Made by a program: the position numbers and the translations under genes | Shown here: positions 23,062-36,930 of the stretch, in pieces | Numbering within the stretch: the stretch's first letter is position 1 | Layout of the letters: every line of letters starts with the position of its first letter | NCBI GenBank assembly: GCA_947683425.1 | Contig: CANTUQ010000348.1 | Coordinates: forward strand, 124,001 to 188,000 | Source of the DNA: Excoecaria cochinchinensis | Lineage: Eukaryota; Streptophyta; Magnoliopsida; Malpighiales; Euphorbiaceae | Direction of reading: 5' to 3' | DNA: 64,000 nt | The notes under the pieces: generated by a model | Told to the model about the DNA's origin: nothing | Database searches by the model: none | What the model saw: the letters and a program-made list of their open reading frames with translations, nothing else

Positions 23062-26000
23062 ATGCGTTGTGACCGGCAGGCTTCCAGTAGCTATTCCAAT
23101 CAAGTTTTTCCGAATTATTGGACTCGGATCCGAAATTTCACCACTTTTTACGATTTTTCGATTCTGGTGATTTTCCCTAGGGGTACCCCTAGGGAAATCC
23201 GTAAAAATTCGTCGGATCCCGACGAAGCCGATTCTCGATGCGTTGTGACCGGCAGGCTTCCAGTAGCTATTCCAATCAAGTTTTCCCGAATTATTGGACT
23301 CGGATCCGAAATTTCACCACTTTTCACGATTTTTCGATTCTGGTGATTTTCCCTAGGGGTACCCCTAGGGAAATCCGTAAAAATTCCGACGAAGCCGATT
23401 CTCGATGCGTTGTGACCGGCAGGCTTCCAGTAGCTATTCCAATCAAGTTTTTCCGAATTATTGGACTCGGATCCGAAATTTCACCACTTTTTACGATTTT
23501 TCGATTCTGGTGATTTTCCCTAGGGGTACCCCTAGGCAAATCCGTAAAAATTCCGACGAAGCCGATTCTCGATGCGTTGTGACCGGCAGGCTTCCAGTAG
23601 CTATTCCAATCAAGTTTTCCCGAATTATTGGACTCGGATCCGAAATTTCACCACTTTTTACGATTTTTCGATTCTGGTGATTTTCCCTAGGGGTACCCCT
23701 AGGGAAATACGTAAAAATTCGTCAGATCCCGACGAAACTGATTCTCGATGCGTTGTGACCGGCAGGCTTCCAGTAGCTATTACAATCAAGTTTTCCCGAA
23801 TTATTGGACTCGGATCCGAAATTTCACCACTTTTTACGATTTTTCAATTTTGGTGATTTTTCCTAGGGGTACCCCTAGGGAAATCCGTAAAAATTCGTCG
23901 GATCCCGACGAAGCCGATTCTCGATGCGTTGTGACCGGCAGGCTTCCAGTAGCTATTCCAATCAAGTTTTCCCGAATTATTGGAGTCGGATCCGAAATTT
24001 CACCACTTTTTACGATTTTTCGATTCTGCTGATTTTCCCTAGGGGTACCCCTAGGGAAATCCGTAAAAATTCCGACGAAGCCGATTCTCGATGCGTTGTG
24101 ACCGGCAGGCTTCCAGTAGCTATTCCAATCAAGTTTTCCCGAATTATTGGACTCGGATCCGAAATTTCACCACTTTTTACGATTTTTCGATTCTGCTGAT
24201 TTTCCCTAGGGGTACCCCTAGGGAAATCCGTAAAAATTCGTCAGATCCTGACGAAGCCGATTCTCGATGCGTTGTGACCGGCAGGCTTCCAGTACCTATT
24301 CCAATCAAGTTTTCCCGAATTATTGGACTCGGATCCGAAATTTCACCACTTTTTACGATTTTTCGATTCTGGTGATTTTCCCTAGGGGTACCCCTAGGGA
24401 AATCCGTAAAAATTCGTCAGATCCCGACGAAGCCGATTCTCGATGCGTTGTGACCGGCAGGCTTCCAGTAGCTATTCCAATCAAGTTTTCCCGAATTATT
24501 GGACTCGGATCCGAAATTTCACCACTTTTTACGATTTTTCGATTCTGATGATTTTCCCTAGGGGTACCCCTAGGGAAATCCGTAAAAATTCCGACGAAGC
24601 CGATTCTCGATGCGTTGTGACCGGCAGGCTTCCAGTAGCTATTCCAATCAAGTTTTCCCGAATTATTGGACTCGGATCCGAAATTTCACCACTTTTTACG
24701 ATTTTTCGATTCTGGTGATTTTCCCTAGGGGTACCCCTAGGGAAATCCGTAAAAATTCGTCGGATCCCGACGAAGCCGATTCTCGATGCGTTGTGGCCGG
24801 CAGGCTTCCAGTAGCTATTCCAATCAAGTTTTCCCGAATTATTGGACTCGGATCCGAAATTTCACCACTTTTCACGATTTTTCGATTCTGGTGATTTTCC
24901 CTAGGGGTACCCCTAGGCAAATCCGTAAAAATTCCGACGAAGCCGATTCTCGATGCGTTGTGACCGGCAGGCTTCCAGTAGCTATTCCAATCAAGTTTTT
25001 CCGAATTATTGGACTCGGATCCGAAATTTCACCACTTTTTACGATTTTTCGATTCTGGTGATTTTCCCTAGGGGTACCCCTAGGCAAATCCGTAAAAATT
25101 CCGACGAAGCCGATTCTCGATGCGTTGTGACCGGCAGGCTTCCAGTAGCTATTCCAATCAAGTTTTCCCGAATTATTGGACTCGGATCCGAAATTTCACC
25201 ACTTTTTACGATTTTTCGATTCTGGTGATTTTCCCTAGGGGTACCCCTAGGGAAATCCGTAAAAATTCGTCAGATCCCGACGAAGCTGATTCTCGATGCG
25301 TTGTGACCGGCAGGCTTCCAGTAGCTATTCCAATCAAGTTTTCCCGAATTATTGGACTCGGATCCGAAATTTCACCACTTTTTACGATTTTTCAATTTTG
25401 GTGATTTTTCCTAGGGGTACCCCTAGGGAAATCCGTAAAAATTCGTCGGATCCCGACGAAGCCGATTCTCGATGCGTTGTGACCGGCAGGCTTCCAGTAG
25501 CTATTCCAATCAAGTTTTCCCGAATTATTGGACTCGGATCCGAAATTTCACCACTTTTTACGATTTTTCGATTCTGCTGATTTTCCCTAGGGGTACCCCT
25601 AGGGAAATCCGTAAAAATTCCGACGAAGCCGATTCTCGATGCGTTGTGACCGGCAGGCTTCCAGTAGCTATTCCAATCAAGTTTTCCCGAATTATTGGAC
25701 TCGGATCCGAAATTTCACCACTTTTCACGATTTTTCGATTCTGGTGATTTTCCCTAGGGGTACCCCTAGGGAAATCCGTAAAAATTCCGACGAAGCCGAT
25801 TCTCGATGCGTTGTGACCGGCAGGCTTCCAGTAGCTATTCCAATCAAGTTTTCCCGAATTATTGGACTCGGATCCGAAATTTCACCACTTTTTACGATTT
25901 TTCGATTCTGGTGATTTTCCCTAGGGGTACCCCTAGGGAAATCCGTAAAAATTCCGACGAAGCCGATTCTCGATGCGTTGTGACCGGCAGGCTTACAGTA

Positions 26001-28550
26001 GCTATTCCAATCAAGTTTTCCCGAATTTTTTGACTCGGATCCGAAATTTCACCACTTTTTACGATTTTTCGATTCTGGTGATTTTCCCTAGGGGTACCCC
26101 TAGGGAAATCCGTAAAAATTCGTCGGATCCCGACGAAGCCGATTCTCGATGCGTTGTGACCGGCAGGCTTCCAGTAGCTATTCCAATCAAGTTTTCCCGA
26201 ATTATTGGACTCGGATCCGAAATTTCACAACTTTTCACGATTTTTCGATTCTGGTGATTTTCCCTAGGGGTACCCCTAGGGAAATCCGTAAAAATTCCGA
26301 CGAAGCCGATTCTCGATGCGTTGTGACCGGCAGGCTTCCAGTAGCTATTCCAATCAAGTTTTTCCGAATTATTGGACTCGGATCCGAAATTTCACCACTT
26401 TTTACGATTTTTCGATTCTGGTGATTTTCCCTAGGGGTACCCCTAGGGAAATCCGTAAAAATTCGTCGGATCCCGACGAAGCCGATTCTCGATGCGTTGT
26501 GACCGGCAGGCTTCCAGTAGCTATTCCAATCAAGTTTTCCCGAATTATTGGACTCGGATCCGAAATTTCACCACTTTTCACGATTTTTCGATTCTGGTGA
26601 TTTTCCCTAGGGGTACCCCTAGGGAAATCCGTAAAAATTCCGACGAAGCCGATTCTCGATGCGTTGTGACCGGCAGGCTTCCAGTAGCTATTCCAATCAA
26701 GTTTTTCCGAATTATTGGACTCGGATCCGAAATTTCACCACTTTTTACGATTTTTCGATTCTGGTGATTTTCCCTAGGGGTACCCCTAGGCAAATCCGTA
26801 AAAATTCCGACGAAGCCGATTCTCGATGCGTTGTGACCGGCAGGCTTCCAGTAGCTATTCCAATCAAGTTTTCCCGAATTATTGGACTCGGATCCGAAAT
26901 TTCACCACTTTTTACGATTTTTCGATTCTGGTGATTTTCCCTAGGGGTACCCCTAGGGAAATCCGTAAAAATTCGTCAGATCCCGACGAAGCTGATTCTC
27001 GATGCGTTGTGACCGGCAGGCTTCCAGTAGCTATTCCAATCAAGTTTTTCCGAATTATTGGACTCGGATCCGAAATTTCACCACTTTTTACGATTTTTCG
27101 ATTCTGGTGATTTTTCCTAGGGGTACCCCTAGGGAAATCCGTAAAAATTCGTCGGATCCCGACGAAGCCGATTCTCGATGCGTTGTGACCGGCAGGCTTC
27201 CAGTAGCTATTCCAATCAAGTTTTCCCGAATTATTGGACTCGGATCCGAAATTTCACCACTTTTCACGATTTTTCGATTCTGGTGATTTTCCCTAGGGGT
27301 ACCCCTAGGGAAATCCGTAAAAATTCCGACGAAGCCGATTCTCGATGCGTTGTGACCGGCAGGCTTCCAGTAGCTATTCCAATCAAGTTTTTCCGAATTA
27401 TTGGACTCGGATCCGAAATTTCACCACTTTTTACGATTTTTCGATTCTGGTGATTTTCCCTAGGGGTACCCCTAGGCAAATCCGTAAAAATTCCGACGAA
27501 GCCGATTCTCGATGCGTTGTGACCGGCAGGCTTCCAGTAGCTATTCCAATCAAGTTTTCCCGAATTATTGGACTCGGATCCGAAATTTCACCACTTTTTA
27601 CGATTTTTCGATTCTGGTGATTTTCCCTAGGGGTACCCCTAGGGAAATCCGTAAAAATTCGTCAGATCCCGACGAAGCTGATTCTCGATGCGTTGTGACC
27701 GGCAGGCTTCCAGTAGCTATTCCAATCAAGTTTTCCCGAATTATTGGACTCGGATCCGAAATTTCACCACTTTTTACGATTTTTCAATTTTGGTGATTTT
27801 TCCTAGGGGTACCCCTAGGGAAATCCGTAAAAATTCGTCGGATCCCGATGAAGCCGATTCTCGATGCGTTGTGACCGGCAGGCTTCCAGTAGCTATTCCA
27901 ATCAAGTTTTCCCGAATTATTGGACTCGGATCCGAAATTTCACCACTTTTTACGATTTTTCGATTCTGCTGATTTTCCCTAGGGGTACCCCTAGGGAAAT
28001 CCGTAAAAATTCCGACGAAGCCGATTCTCGATGCGTTGTGACCGGCAGTCTTCCAGTAGCTATTCCAATCAAGTTTTCCCGAATTATTGGACTCGGATCC
28101 GAAATTTCACCACTTTTTACGATTTTTCGATTCTGCTGATTTTCCCTAGGGGTACCCCTAGGGAAATCCGTAAAAATTCGTCAGATCCTGACGAAGCCGA
28201 TTCTCGATGCGTTGTGACCGGCAGGCTTCCAGTACCTATTCCAATCAAGTTTTCCCGAATTATTGGACTCGGATCCGAAATTTCACCACTTTTTACGATT
28301 TTTCGATTCTGGTGATTTTCCCTAGGGGTACCCCTAGGGAAATCCGTAAAAATTCGTCAGATCCCGACGAAGCCGATTCTCGATGCGTTGTGACCGGCAG
28401 GCTTCCAGTAGCTATTCCAATCAAGTTTTCCCGAATTATTGGACTCGGATCCGAAATTTCACCACTTTTCACGATTTTTCGATTCTGGTGATTTTCCCTA
28501 GGGGTACCCCTAGGGAAATCCGTAAAAATTCCGACGAAGCCGATTCTCGA
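23062..28550 (+). repeat. Block pair, 3,940-bp offset
   Basis: Starts 23,062 to 24,443 match 27,002 to 28,383 at a constant 3,940 bp. Shared marks are CAATTTTGG, a series of TTCTGCTGA monomers, GGATCCTGACG (about 24,246 and 28,186) and CCAGTACCTATTCC (about 24,291 and 28,231). The first copy carries AAATACGTAAAA and GAAACTGATTC (about 23,737) where the second has AAATCCGTAAAA and GAAGCTGATTC. The second copy is itself part of the 16-mer tandem block. Confidence 0.78.
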
Positions 28551-31126
28551 TGCGTTGTGACCGGCAGGCTTCCAGTAGCTATTCCAATCAAGTTTTCCCG
28601 AATTATTGGACTCGAATCCGAAATTTCACCACTTTTTACGATTTTTCGATTCTGGTGATTTTCCCTAGGGGTACCCCTAGGGAAATCCGTAAAAATTCCG
28701 ACGAAGCCGATTCTCGATGCGTTGTGACCGGCAGGCTTACAGTAGCTATTCCAATCAAGTTTTCCCGAATTTTTGGACTCGGATCCGAAATTTCACCACT
28801 TTTTACGATTTTTCGATTCTGGTGATTTTCCCTAGGGGTACCCCTAGGGAAATCCGTAAAAATTCGTCGGATCCCGACGAAGCCGATTCTCGATGCGTTG
28901 TGACCGGCAGGCTTCCAGTAGCTATTCCAATCAAGTTTTCCCGAATTATTGGACTCGGATCCGAAATTTCACCACTTTTCACGATTTTTCGATTCTGGTG
29001 ATTTTCCCTAGGGGTACCCCTAGGGAAATCCGTAAAAATTCCGACGAAGCCGATTCTCGATGCGTTGTGACCGGCAGGCTTCCAGTAGCTATTCCAATCA
29101 AGTTTTTCCGAATTATTGGACTCGGATCCGAAATTTCACCACTTTTTACGATTTTTCGATTCTGGTGATTTTCCCTAGGGGTACCCCTAGGGAAATCCGT
29201 AAAAATTCGTCGGATCCCGACGAAGCCGATTCTCGATGCGTTGTGACCGGCAGGCTTCCAGTAGCTATTCCAATCAAGTTTTCCCGAATTATTGGACTCG
29301 GATCCGAAATTTCACCACTTTTCACGATTTTTCGATTCTGGTGATTTTCCCTAGGGGTACCCCTAGGGAAATCCGTAAAAATTCCGACGAAGCCGATTCT
29401 CGATGCGTTGTGACCGGCAGGCTTCCAGTAGCTATTCCAATCAAGTTTTTCCGAATTATTGGACTCGGATCCGAAATTTCACCACTTTTTACGATTTTTC
29501 GATTCTGGTGATTTTCCCTAGGGGTACCCCTAGGCAAATCCGTAAAAATTCCGACGAAGCCGATTCTCGATGCGTTGTGACCGGCAGGCTTCCAGTAGCT
29601 ATTCCAATCAAGTTTTCCCGAATTATTGGACTCGGATCCGAAATTTCACCACTTTTTACGATTTTTCGATTCTGGTGATTTTCCCTAGGGGTACCCCTAG
29701 GGAAATCCGTAAAAATTCGTCAGATCCCGACGAAGCTGATTCTCGATGCGTTGTGACCGGCAGGCTTCCAGTAGCTATTCCAATCAAGTTTTTCCGAATT
29801 ATTGGACTCGGATCCGAAATTTCACCACTTTTTACGATTTTTCGATTCTGGTGATTTTCCCTAGGGGTACCCCTAGGGAAATCCGTAAAAATTCGTCGGA
29901 TCCCGACGAAGCCGATTCTCGATGCGTTGTGACCGGCAGGCTTCCAGTAGCTATTCCAATCAAGTTTTCCCGAATTATTGGACTCGGATCCGAAATTTCA
30001 CCACTTTTCACGATTTTTCGATTCTGGTGATTTTCCCTAGGGGTACCCCTAGGGAAATCCGTAAAAATTCCGACGAAGCCGATTCTCGATGCGTTGTGAC
30101 CGGCAGGCTTCCAGTAGCTATTCCAATCAAGTTTTTCCGAATTATTGGACTCGGATCCGAAATTTCACCACTTTTTACGATTTTTCGATTCTGGTGATTT
30201 TCCCTAGGGGTACCCCTAGGCAAATCCGTAAAAATTCCGACGAAGCCGATTCTCGATGCGTTGTGACCGGCAGGCTTCCAGTAGCTATTCCAATCAAGTT
30301 TTCCCGAATTATTGGACTCGGATCCGAAATTTCACCACTTTTTACGATTTTTCGATTCTGGTGATTTTCCCTAGGGGTACCCCTAGGGAAATCCGTAAAA
30401 ATTCGTCAGATCCCGACGAAGCTGATTCTCGATGCGTTGTGACCGGCAGGCTTCCAGTAGCTATTCCAATCAAGTTTTCCCGAATTATTGGACTCGGATC
30501 CGAAATTTCACCACTTTTTACGATTTTTCAATTTTGGTGATTTTTCCTAGGGGTACCCCTAGGGAAATCCGTAAAAATTCGTCGGATCCCGATGAAGCCG
30601 ATTCTCGATGCGTTGTGACCGGCAGGCTTCCAGTAGCTATTCCAATCAAGTTTTCCCGAATTATTGGACTCGGATCCGAAATTTCACCACTTTTTACGAT
30701 TTTTCGATTCTGCTGATTTTCCCTAGGGGTACCCCTAGGGAAATCCGTAAAAATTCCGACGAAGCCGATTCTCGATGCGTTGTGACCGGCAGTCTTCCAG
30801 TAGCTATTCCAATCAAGTTTTCCCGAATTATTGGACTCGGATCCGAAATTTCACCACTTTTTACGATTTTTCGATTCTGCTGATTTTCCCTAGGGGTACC
30901 CCTAGGGAAATCCGTAAAAATTCGTCAGATCCTGACGAAGCCGATTCTCGATGCGTTGTGACCGGCAGGCTTCCAGTACCTATTCCAATCAAGTTTTCCC
31001 GAATTATTGGACTCGGATCCGAAATTTCACCACTTTTTACGATTTTTCGATTCTGGTGATTTTCCCTAGGGGTACCCCTAGGGAAATCCGTAAAAATTCG
31101 TCAGATCCCGACGAAGCCGATTCTCG
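25639..31126 (+). repeat. 16-monomer tandem duplication, 2,744-bp period, two full copies
   Basis: 25,639-28,382 and 28,383-31,126 are successive copies with identical monomer spacing. The 2,744-bp period equals eight 176s plus eight 167s. Linked marks are GGCTTACAG with CCGAATTTTT (25,993 and 28,737), GAAGCTGATTC, GATCCCGATGAAG (27,844 and 30,588), GGCAGTCTTCC (28,047 and 30,791), GGATCCTGACG and AGTACCTATTCC. Only a few differences separate them, for example TTTTTTGACTC against TTTTTGGACTC near 26,030/28,774 and CACAACTTTT against CACCACTTTT near 26,227/28,971. This is the largest clean tandem block in the window and among the youngest. Confidence 0.9.
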
Positions 31127-31636
31127 ATGCGTTGTGACCGGCAGGCTTCCAGTAGCTATTCCAATCAAGTTTTCCCGAATTATTGGACTCGGATCCGAAA
31201 TTTCACCACTTTTTACGATTTTTCGATTCTGGTGATTTTCCCTAGGGGTACCCCTAGGGAAATCCGTAAAAATTCCGACGAAACCGATTCTCGATGCGTT
31301 GTGACCGGCAGGCTTCCAGTAGCTATTCCAATCAAGTTTTCCCGAATTATTGGACTCGTATCCGAAATTTCACCACTTTTTACGATTTTTCGATTCTGGT
31401 GATTTTCCCTAGGGGTACCCCTAGGGAAATCCGTAAAAATTCGTCAGATCCCGACGAAGCCGATTCTCGATGCGTTGTGACCGGCAGGCTTCCAGTAGCT
31501 ATTCCAATCAAGTTTTCCCGAATTATTGGTCTCGGATCTGAAATTTCACCACTTTTTACGATTTTTCGATTCTGGTGATTTTCCCTAGGGGTACCCCTAG
31601 GGAAATCCGTAAAAATTCCGACGAAGCCGATTCTCG

Positions 31637-34600
31637 ATGCGTTGTGACCGGCAGGCTTCCAGTAGCTATTCCAATCAAGTTTTCCCGAATTATTGGACTC
31701 GGATCCGAAATTTCACCACTTTTTACGATTTTTCGATTCTGGTGATTTTCCCTAGGGGTACCCCTAGGGAAATCCGTAAAAATTCGTCAGATCCCGACGA
31801 AGCCGATTCTCGATGCGTTTTGACCGGCAGGCTTCCAGTAGCTATTCCAATCAAGTTTTCCCGAATTATTGGACTCGGATCCGAAATTTCACCACTTTTT
31901 TACGATTTTTCGATTCTGGTGATTTTCCCTAGGGGTACCCCTAGGGAAATCCGTAAAAATTCGTCGGACCCCGACGAAGCCGATTCTCGATGCGTTGTGA
32001 CCGGCAGGCTTCCAGTAGCTATTCCAATCAAGTTTTCCCGAATTATTGGACTCGGATCCGAAATTTCACCACTTTTCACGATTTTTCGATTCTGGTGATT
32101 TTCCCTAGGGGTACCCCTAGGGAAATCCGTAAAAATTCCGAGGAAGCCGATTCTCGATGCGTTGTGACCGGCAGGCTTCCAGTAGCTATTCCAATCAAGT
32201 TTTCCCGAATTATTGGACTCGGATCCGAAATTTCACCAGTTTTTACGATTTTTCGATTCTGGTGATTTTCCCTAGGGGTACCCCTAGGGAAATCCGTAAA
32301 AATTCCGACGAAGCCGATTCTCGATGCGTTGTGACCGGCAGGCTTACAGTAGCTATTCCAATCAAGTTTTCCCGAATTTTTGGACTCGGATCCGAAATTT
32401 CACCACTTTTTACGATTTTTCGATTCTGGTGATTTTCCCTAGGGGTACCCCTAGGGAAATCCGTAAAAATTCGTCAGATCCCGACGAAGCCGATTCTCGA
32501 TGCGTTGTGACCGGCAGGCTTCCAGTAGCTATTCCAATCAAGTTTTCCCGAATTATTGGACTCGGATCCGAAATTTCACCACTTTTTACGATTTTTCGAT
32601 TCTGCTGATTTTCCCTAGGGGTACCCCTAGGGAAATCCGTAAAAATTCGTCAGATCCCGACGAAGCCGATTCTCGATGCGTTGTGACCGGCAGGCTTCCA
32701 GTAGCTATTCCAATCAAGTTTTCCCGAATTATTGGACTCGGATCCGAAATTTCACCACTTTTTACGATTTTTCGATTCTGGTGATTTTCCCTAGGGGTAC
32801 CCCTAGGGAAATCCGTAAAAATTCGTCAGATCCCGACGAAGCCGATTCTCGATGCGTTGTGACCGGCAGGCTTCCAGTAGCTATTCCAATCAAGTTTTCC
32901 CGAATTATTGGACTCGGATCCGAAATTTCACCACTTTTTACGATTTTTCGATTCTGGTGATTTTTCCTAGGGGTACCCCTAGGGAAATCCGTAAAAATTC
33001 GTCAGATCCCGACGAAGCCGATTCTCGATGCGTTGTGACCGGCAGGCTTCCAGTAGCTATTCCAATCAAGTTTTCCCGAATTATTGGACTCGGATCCGAA
33101 ATTTCACCACTTTTTACGATTTTTCGATTCTGCTGATTTTCCCTAGGGGTACCCCTAGGGAAATCCGTAAAAATTCGTCAGATACCGACGAAGCCGATTC
33201 TCGATGCGTTGTGACCGGCAGGCTTCCAGTAGCTATTCCAATCAAGTTTTCCCGAATTATTGGACTCGGATCCGAAATTTCACCACTTTTTACGATTTTT
33301 CGATTCTGGTGATTTTTCCTAGGGGTACCCTTAGGGAAATCCGTAAAAATTCGTCAGATCCCGACGAAGCCGATTCTCGATGCGTTGTGACCGGCAGGCT
33401 TCCAGTAGCTATTCCAATCAAGTTTTCCCGAATTATTGGACTCGGATCCGAAATTTCACCACTTTTTACGATTTTTCGATTCTGGTGATTTTCCCTAGGG
33501 GTACCCCTAGGGAAATTCGTAAAAATTCGTCAGATCCCGACGAAGCCGATTCTCGATGCGTTGTGACCGGCAGGCTTCCAGTAGCTATTGCAATCAAGTT
33601 TTCCCGAATTATTGGACTCGGATCCGAAATTTCACCACTTTTTTACGATTTTTCGATTCTGGTGATTTTCCCTAGGGGTACCCCTAGGGAAATCCGTAAA
33701 AATTCGTCGGACCCCGACGAAGCCGATTCTCGATGTGTTGTGACCGGCAGGCTTCCAGTAGCTATTCCAATCAAGTTTTCCCGAATTATTGCACTCGGAT
33801 CCGAAATTTCACCACTTTTCACGATTTTTCGATTCTGGTGATTTTCCCTAGGGGTACCCCTAGGGAAATCCGTAAAAATTCCGAGGAAGCCGATTCTCGA
33901 TGCGTTGTGACCGGCAGGCTTCCAGTAGCTATTCCAATCAAATTTTCCCGAATTATTGGACTCGGATCCGAAATTTCACCACTTTTTACGATTTTTCGAT
34001 TCTGGTGATTTTCCCTAGGGGTACCCCTAGGGAAATCCGTAAAAATTCCGACGAAGCCGATTCTCGATGCGTTGTGACCGGCAGGCTTACAGTAGCTATT
34101 CCAATCAAGTTTTCCCGAATTATTGGACTCGGATCCGAAATTTCACCACTTTTTACGATTTTTCGATTCTGGTGATTTTCCCTAGGGGTACCCCTAGGGA
34201 AATCCGTAAAAATTCGTCAGATCCCGATGAAGCCGATTCTCGATGCGTTGTGACCGGCAGGCTTCCAGTAGCTATTCCAATCAAGTTTTCCCGAATTATT
34301 GGACTCGGATCCGAAATTTCACCACTTTTTACGATTTTTCGATTCTGGTGATTTTTCCTAGGGGTACCCCTAGGAAAATCCGTAAAAATTCGTCAGATCC
34401 CGACGAAGCCGATTCTCGATGCGTTGTGACCGGCAGGCTTCCAGTAGCTATTCCAATCAAGTTTTCCCGAATTATTGGACTCGGATCCGAAATTTCACCA
34501 CTTTTTACGATTTTTCGATTCTGCTGATTTTCCCTAGGGGTACCCCTAGGAAAATCCGTAAAAATTCGTCAGATCCCGACGAAGCCGATTCTCGATGCGT

Positions 34601-34946
34601 TGTGACCGGCAGGCTTCCAGTAGCTATTCCAATCAAGTTTTCCCGAATTATTGGACTCGGATCCGAAATTTCACCACTTTTTACGATTTTTCGATTCTGC
34701 TGATTTTTCCTAGGGGTACCCCTAGGGAAATCCGTAAAAATTCGTCAGATCCTGACGAAGCCGATTCTCGATGCGTTGTGACCGGCAGGCTTCCAGTACC
34801 TATTCCAATCAAGTTTTCCCGAATTATTGGACTCGGATCCGAAATTTCACCACTTTTTACGATTTTTCGATTCTGGTGATTTTCCCTAGGGGTACCCCTA
34901 GGGAAATCCGTAAAAATTCGTCAGATCCCGACGAAGCCGATTCTCG
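31637..34946 (+). repeat. 10-monomer duplication, 1,743-bp period, marked by a T6 tract
   Basis: Units from 31,637 are repeated from 33,380 at 1,743 bp, equal to eight 176s, two 167s and one added T. The added T lengthens the first T5 tract to T6 (31,894 and 33,637 region) and makes that monomer 177 bp. Other shared marks are GTCGGACCCCGACG (31,964 and 33,707), TTTTCACGA, CCGAGGAAGCC (32,139 and 33,882) and GGCTTACAG (32,342 and 34,085). The second copy has private changes such as GATGTGTTGTG and ATTGCACTCGG. Confidence 0.85.
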
Positions 34947-35060
34947 ATGCGTTGTGACCGGCAGGCTTCCAGTAGCTATTCCAATCAAGTTTTCCCGAAT
35001 TATTGGACTCGGATCCGAAATTTCACCACTTTTTACGATTTTTCGATTTTGGTGATTTTT

Positions 35061-36930
35061 CCTAGGGGTACCCCTAGGGAAATCCGTAAAAATTCCGACG
35101 AAGCCAATTCTCGAGGCGTTGTGACCGGCAAGCTTCCAGTAGGTATTCCGATCGAGTCTTCCCGAATTATTGGACTCGGATCCAAAATTTCACCACTTTT
35201 TATGATTTTTCGATTCTGGTGATTTTCCCTAGGGGTACCCCTAGGGAAATCCGTAAAAATGCCGACGAAGCCAATTCTCGATGCATTGTGACCGGCAAGC
35301 TTCCAGTAGCTATTCCGATCGAGTCTTCCCGAATTATTGGACTCGGATCCAAAATTTCACCACTTTTTACGATTTTTCGATTCTGGTGATTTTCCCTAGG
35401 GGTACCCCTAGGGAAATCCGTAAAAATTCGTCGGATTCCGACGAAACCAATTCTCGATGCGTTGTGACCGGCAAGCTTCCAGTAGCTATTCCGATCGAGT
35501 CTTCCCGAATTATTGGACTCGGATCCAAAATTTCACCACTTTTTACGATTTTTCGATTCTGGTGATTTTCCCTAGGGGTACCCTTAGGGAAATCCGTAAA
35601 AATTCCGACGAAGCCAATTCTCGAGGCGTTGTGACCGGCAAGCTTCCAGTAGCTATTCCGATCGAGTCTTCCCGAATTATTGGACTCGGATCCAAAATTT
35701 CTCCACTTTTTACGATTTTTCGATTCTGGTGATTTTCCCTAGGGGTACCCCTAGGGAAATCCGTAAAAATTCCGACGAAGCCAATTCTCGATGCGTTGTG
35801 ACCGGCAAGCTTCCAGTAGCTATTCCGATCGAGTCTTCCCGAATTATTGGACTCGGATCAAAAATTTCACCACTTTTTACGATTTTTCGATTCTGGTGAT
35901 TTTCCCTAGGGGTACCCCTAGGGAAATCCGTAAAAATTCGTCGGATTCCGACGAAGCCAATTCTCGATGCGTTGTGACCGGCAAGCTTCCAGTAGCTATT
36001 CCGATCGAGTCTTCCCGAATTATTGGACTCGGATCCAAAATTTCACCACTTTTTACGATTTTTCGATTCTGGTGATTTTCCCTAGGGGTACCCTTAGGGA
36101 AATCCGTAAAAATTCCGACGAAGCCAATTCTCGAGGCGTTGTGACCGGCAAGCTTCCAGTAGTTATTCCGATCGAGTCTTCCCGAATTATTGGACTCGGA
36201 TCCAAAATTTCTCCACTTTTTACGATTTTTCGATTCTGGTGATTTTCCCTAGGGGTACCCCTAGGGAAATCCGTAAAAATTCCGACGAAGCCAATTCTCG
36301 ATGCGTTGTGACCGGCAAGCTTCCAGTAGCTATTCCGATCGAGTCTTCCCGAATTATTGGACTCGGATCCAAAATTTCACCACTTTTTACGATTTTTCGA
36401 TTCTGGTGATTTTACCTAGGGGTACCCTTAGGGAAATCCGTAAAAATTCCGACGAAGCCAATTCTCGAGGCGTTGTGACCGGCAAGCTTCCAGTAGCTAT
36501 TCCGATCGAGTCTTCCCGAATTATTGGACTCGGATCCAAAATTTCTCCACTTTTTACGATTTTTCGATTCTGGTGATTTTCCCTAGGGGTACCCCTAGGG
36601 AAATCCGTAAAAATTCCGACGAAGCCAATTCTCGATGCGTTGTGACCGGCAAGCTTCCAGTAGCTATTCCGATCGAGTCTTCCCGAATTATTGGACTCGG
36701 ATCCAAAATTTCACCATTTTTTACGATTTTTCGATTCTGGTGATTTTCCCTAGGGGTACCCCTAAGAAAATCCGTAAAAATTCGTCGGATTCCGATGAAG
36801 CCAATTCTCGATGCGTTGTGACCGGCAAGCTTCCAGTAGCTATTCCGATCGAGTCTTCCCGAAATATTGGACTATGATCCAAAATTTCACCACTTTTTAC
36901 GATTTTTTGATTCTGGTGATTTTCCCTAGG
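35061..36930 (+). repeat. Family B island inside family A
   Basis: About 11 monomers with the full set of family B marks, flanked on both sides by family A. The left switch lies between 35,020 and 35,106 and the right switch between about 36,891 (last AAAATTTC after GGACTATGATCC) and 36,963 (first TCAGATCCC of family A). Several private variants appear: TCTCGAGGCG in place of TCTCGATGCG, ATTTCTCCAC in place of ATTTCACCAC, and CCCTTAGGG in the palindrome. They repeat in a 3-mer pattern, so the island was expanded locally after or before it was placed here. Confidence 0.93.
35281..36634 (+). repeat. 3-monomer higher-order repeat inside the family B island (510 bp)
   Basis: Units 35,281-35,790 and 35,791-36,300 each consist of one 176-bp monomer and two 167-bp monomers, and 36,301-36,634 is a partial third copy of two. 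Each cycle shows CCCTTAGGG in the palindrome (about 35,582, 36,092, 36,426), then TCTCGAGGCG (about 35,621, 36,131, 36,465), then ATTTCTCCAC (about 35,698, 36,208, 36,541). The monomer at 35,114 has GAGGCG too, which suggests the island began with part of the same cycle. Confidence 0.85.

Larger units (their letters stand above)
1..35060 (+). repeat. Family A domain 1
   Basis: About 203 monomers, all with family A diagnostic bases (G+18, A+37, A+41, T+45, G+71, G+169). Long and short units are mixed in patterns that repeat at higher order. The first 2.7 kb carries more private changes and single-base indels, for example a C5 run near 791, a lost A at 961 and a 1-bp shorter arm near 2171. The next 32 kb is strongly homogenised and dominated by block copies. 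I saw no family B monomer before about 35,060. The last secure family A mark is GGATCCGAAA at 35,011-35,020 and the first family B mark is the A of GCCAATTC at 35,106. Confidence 0.95.
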
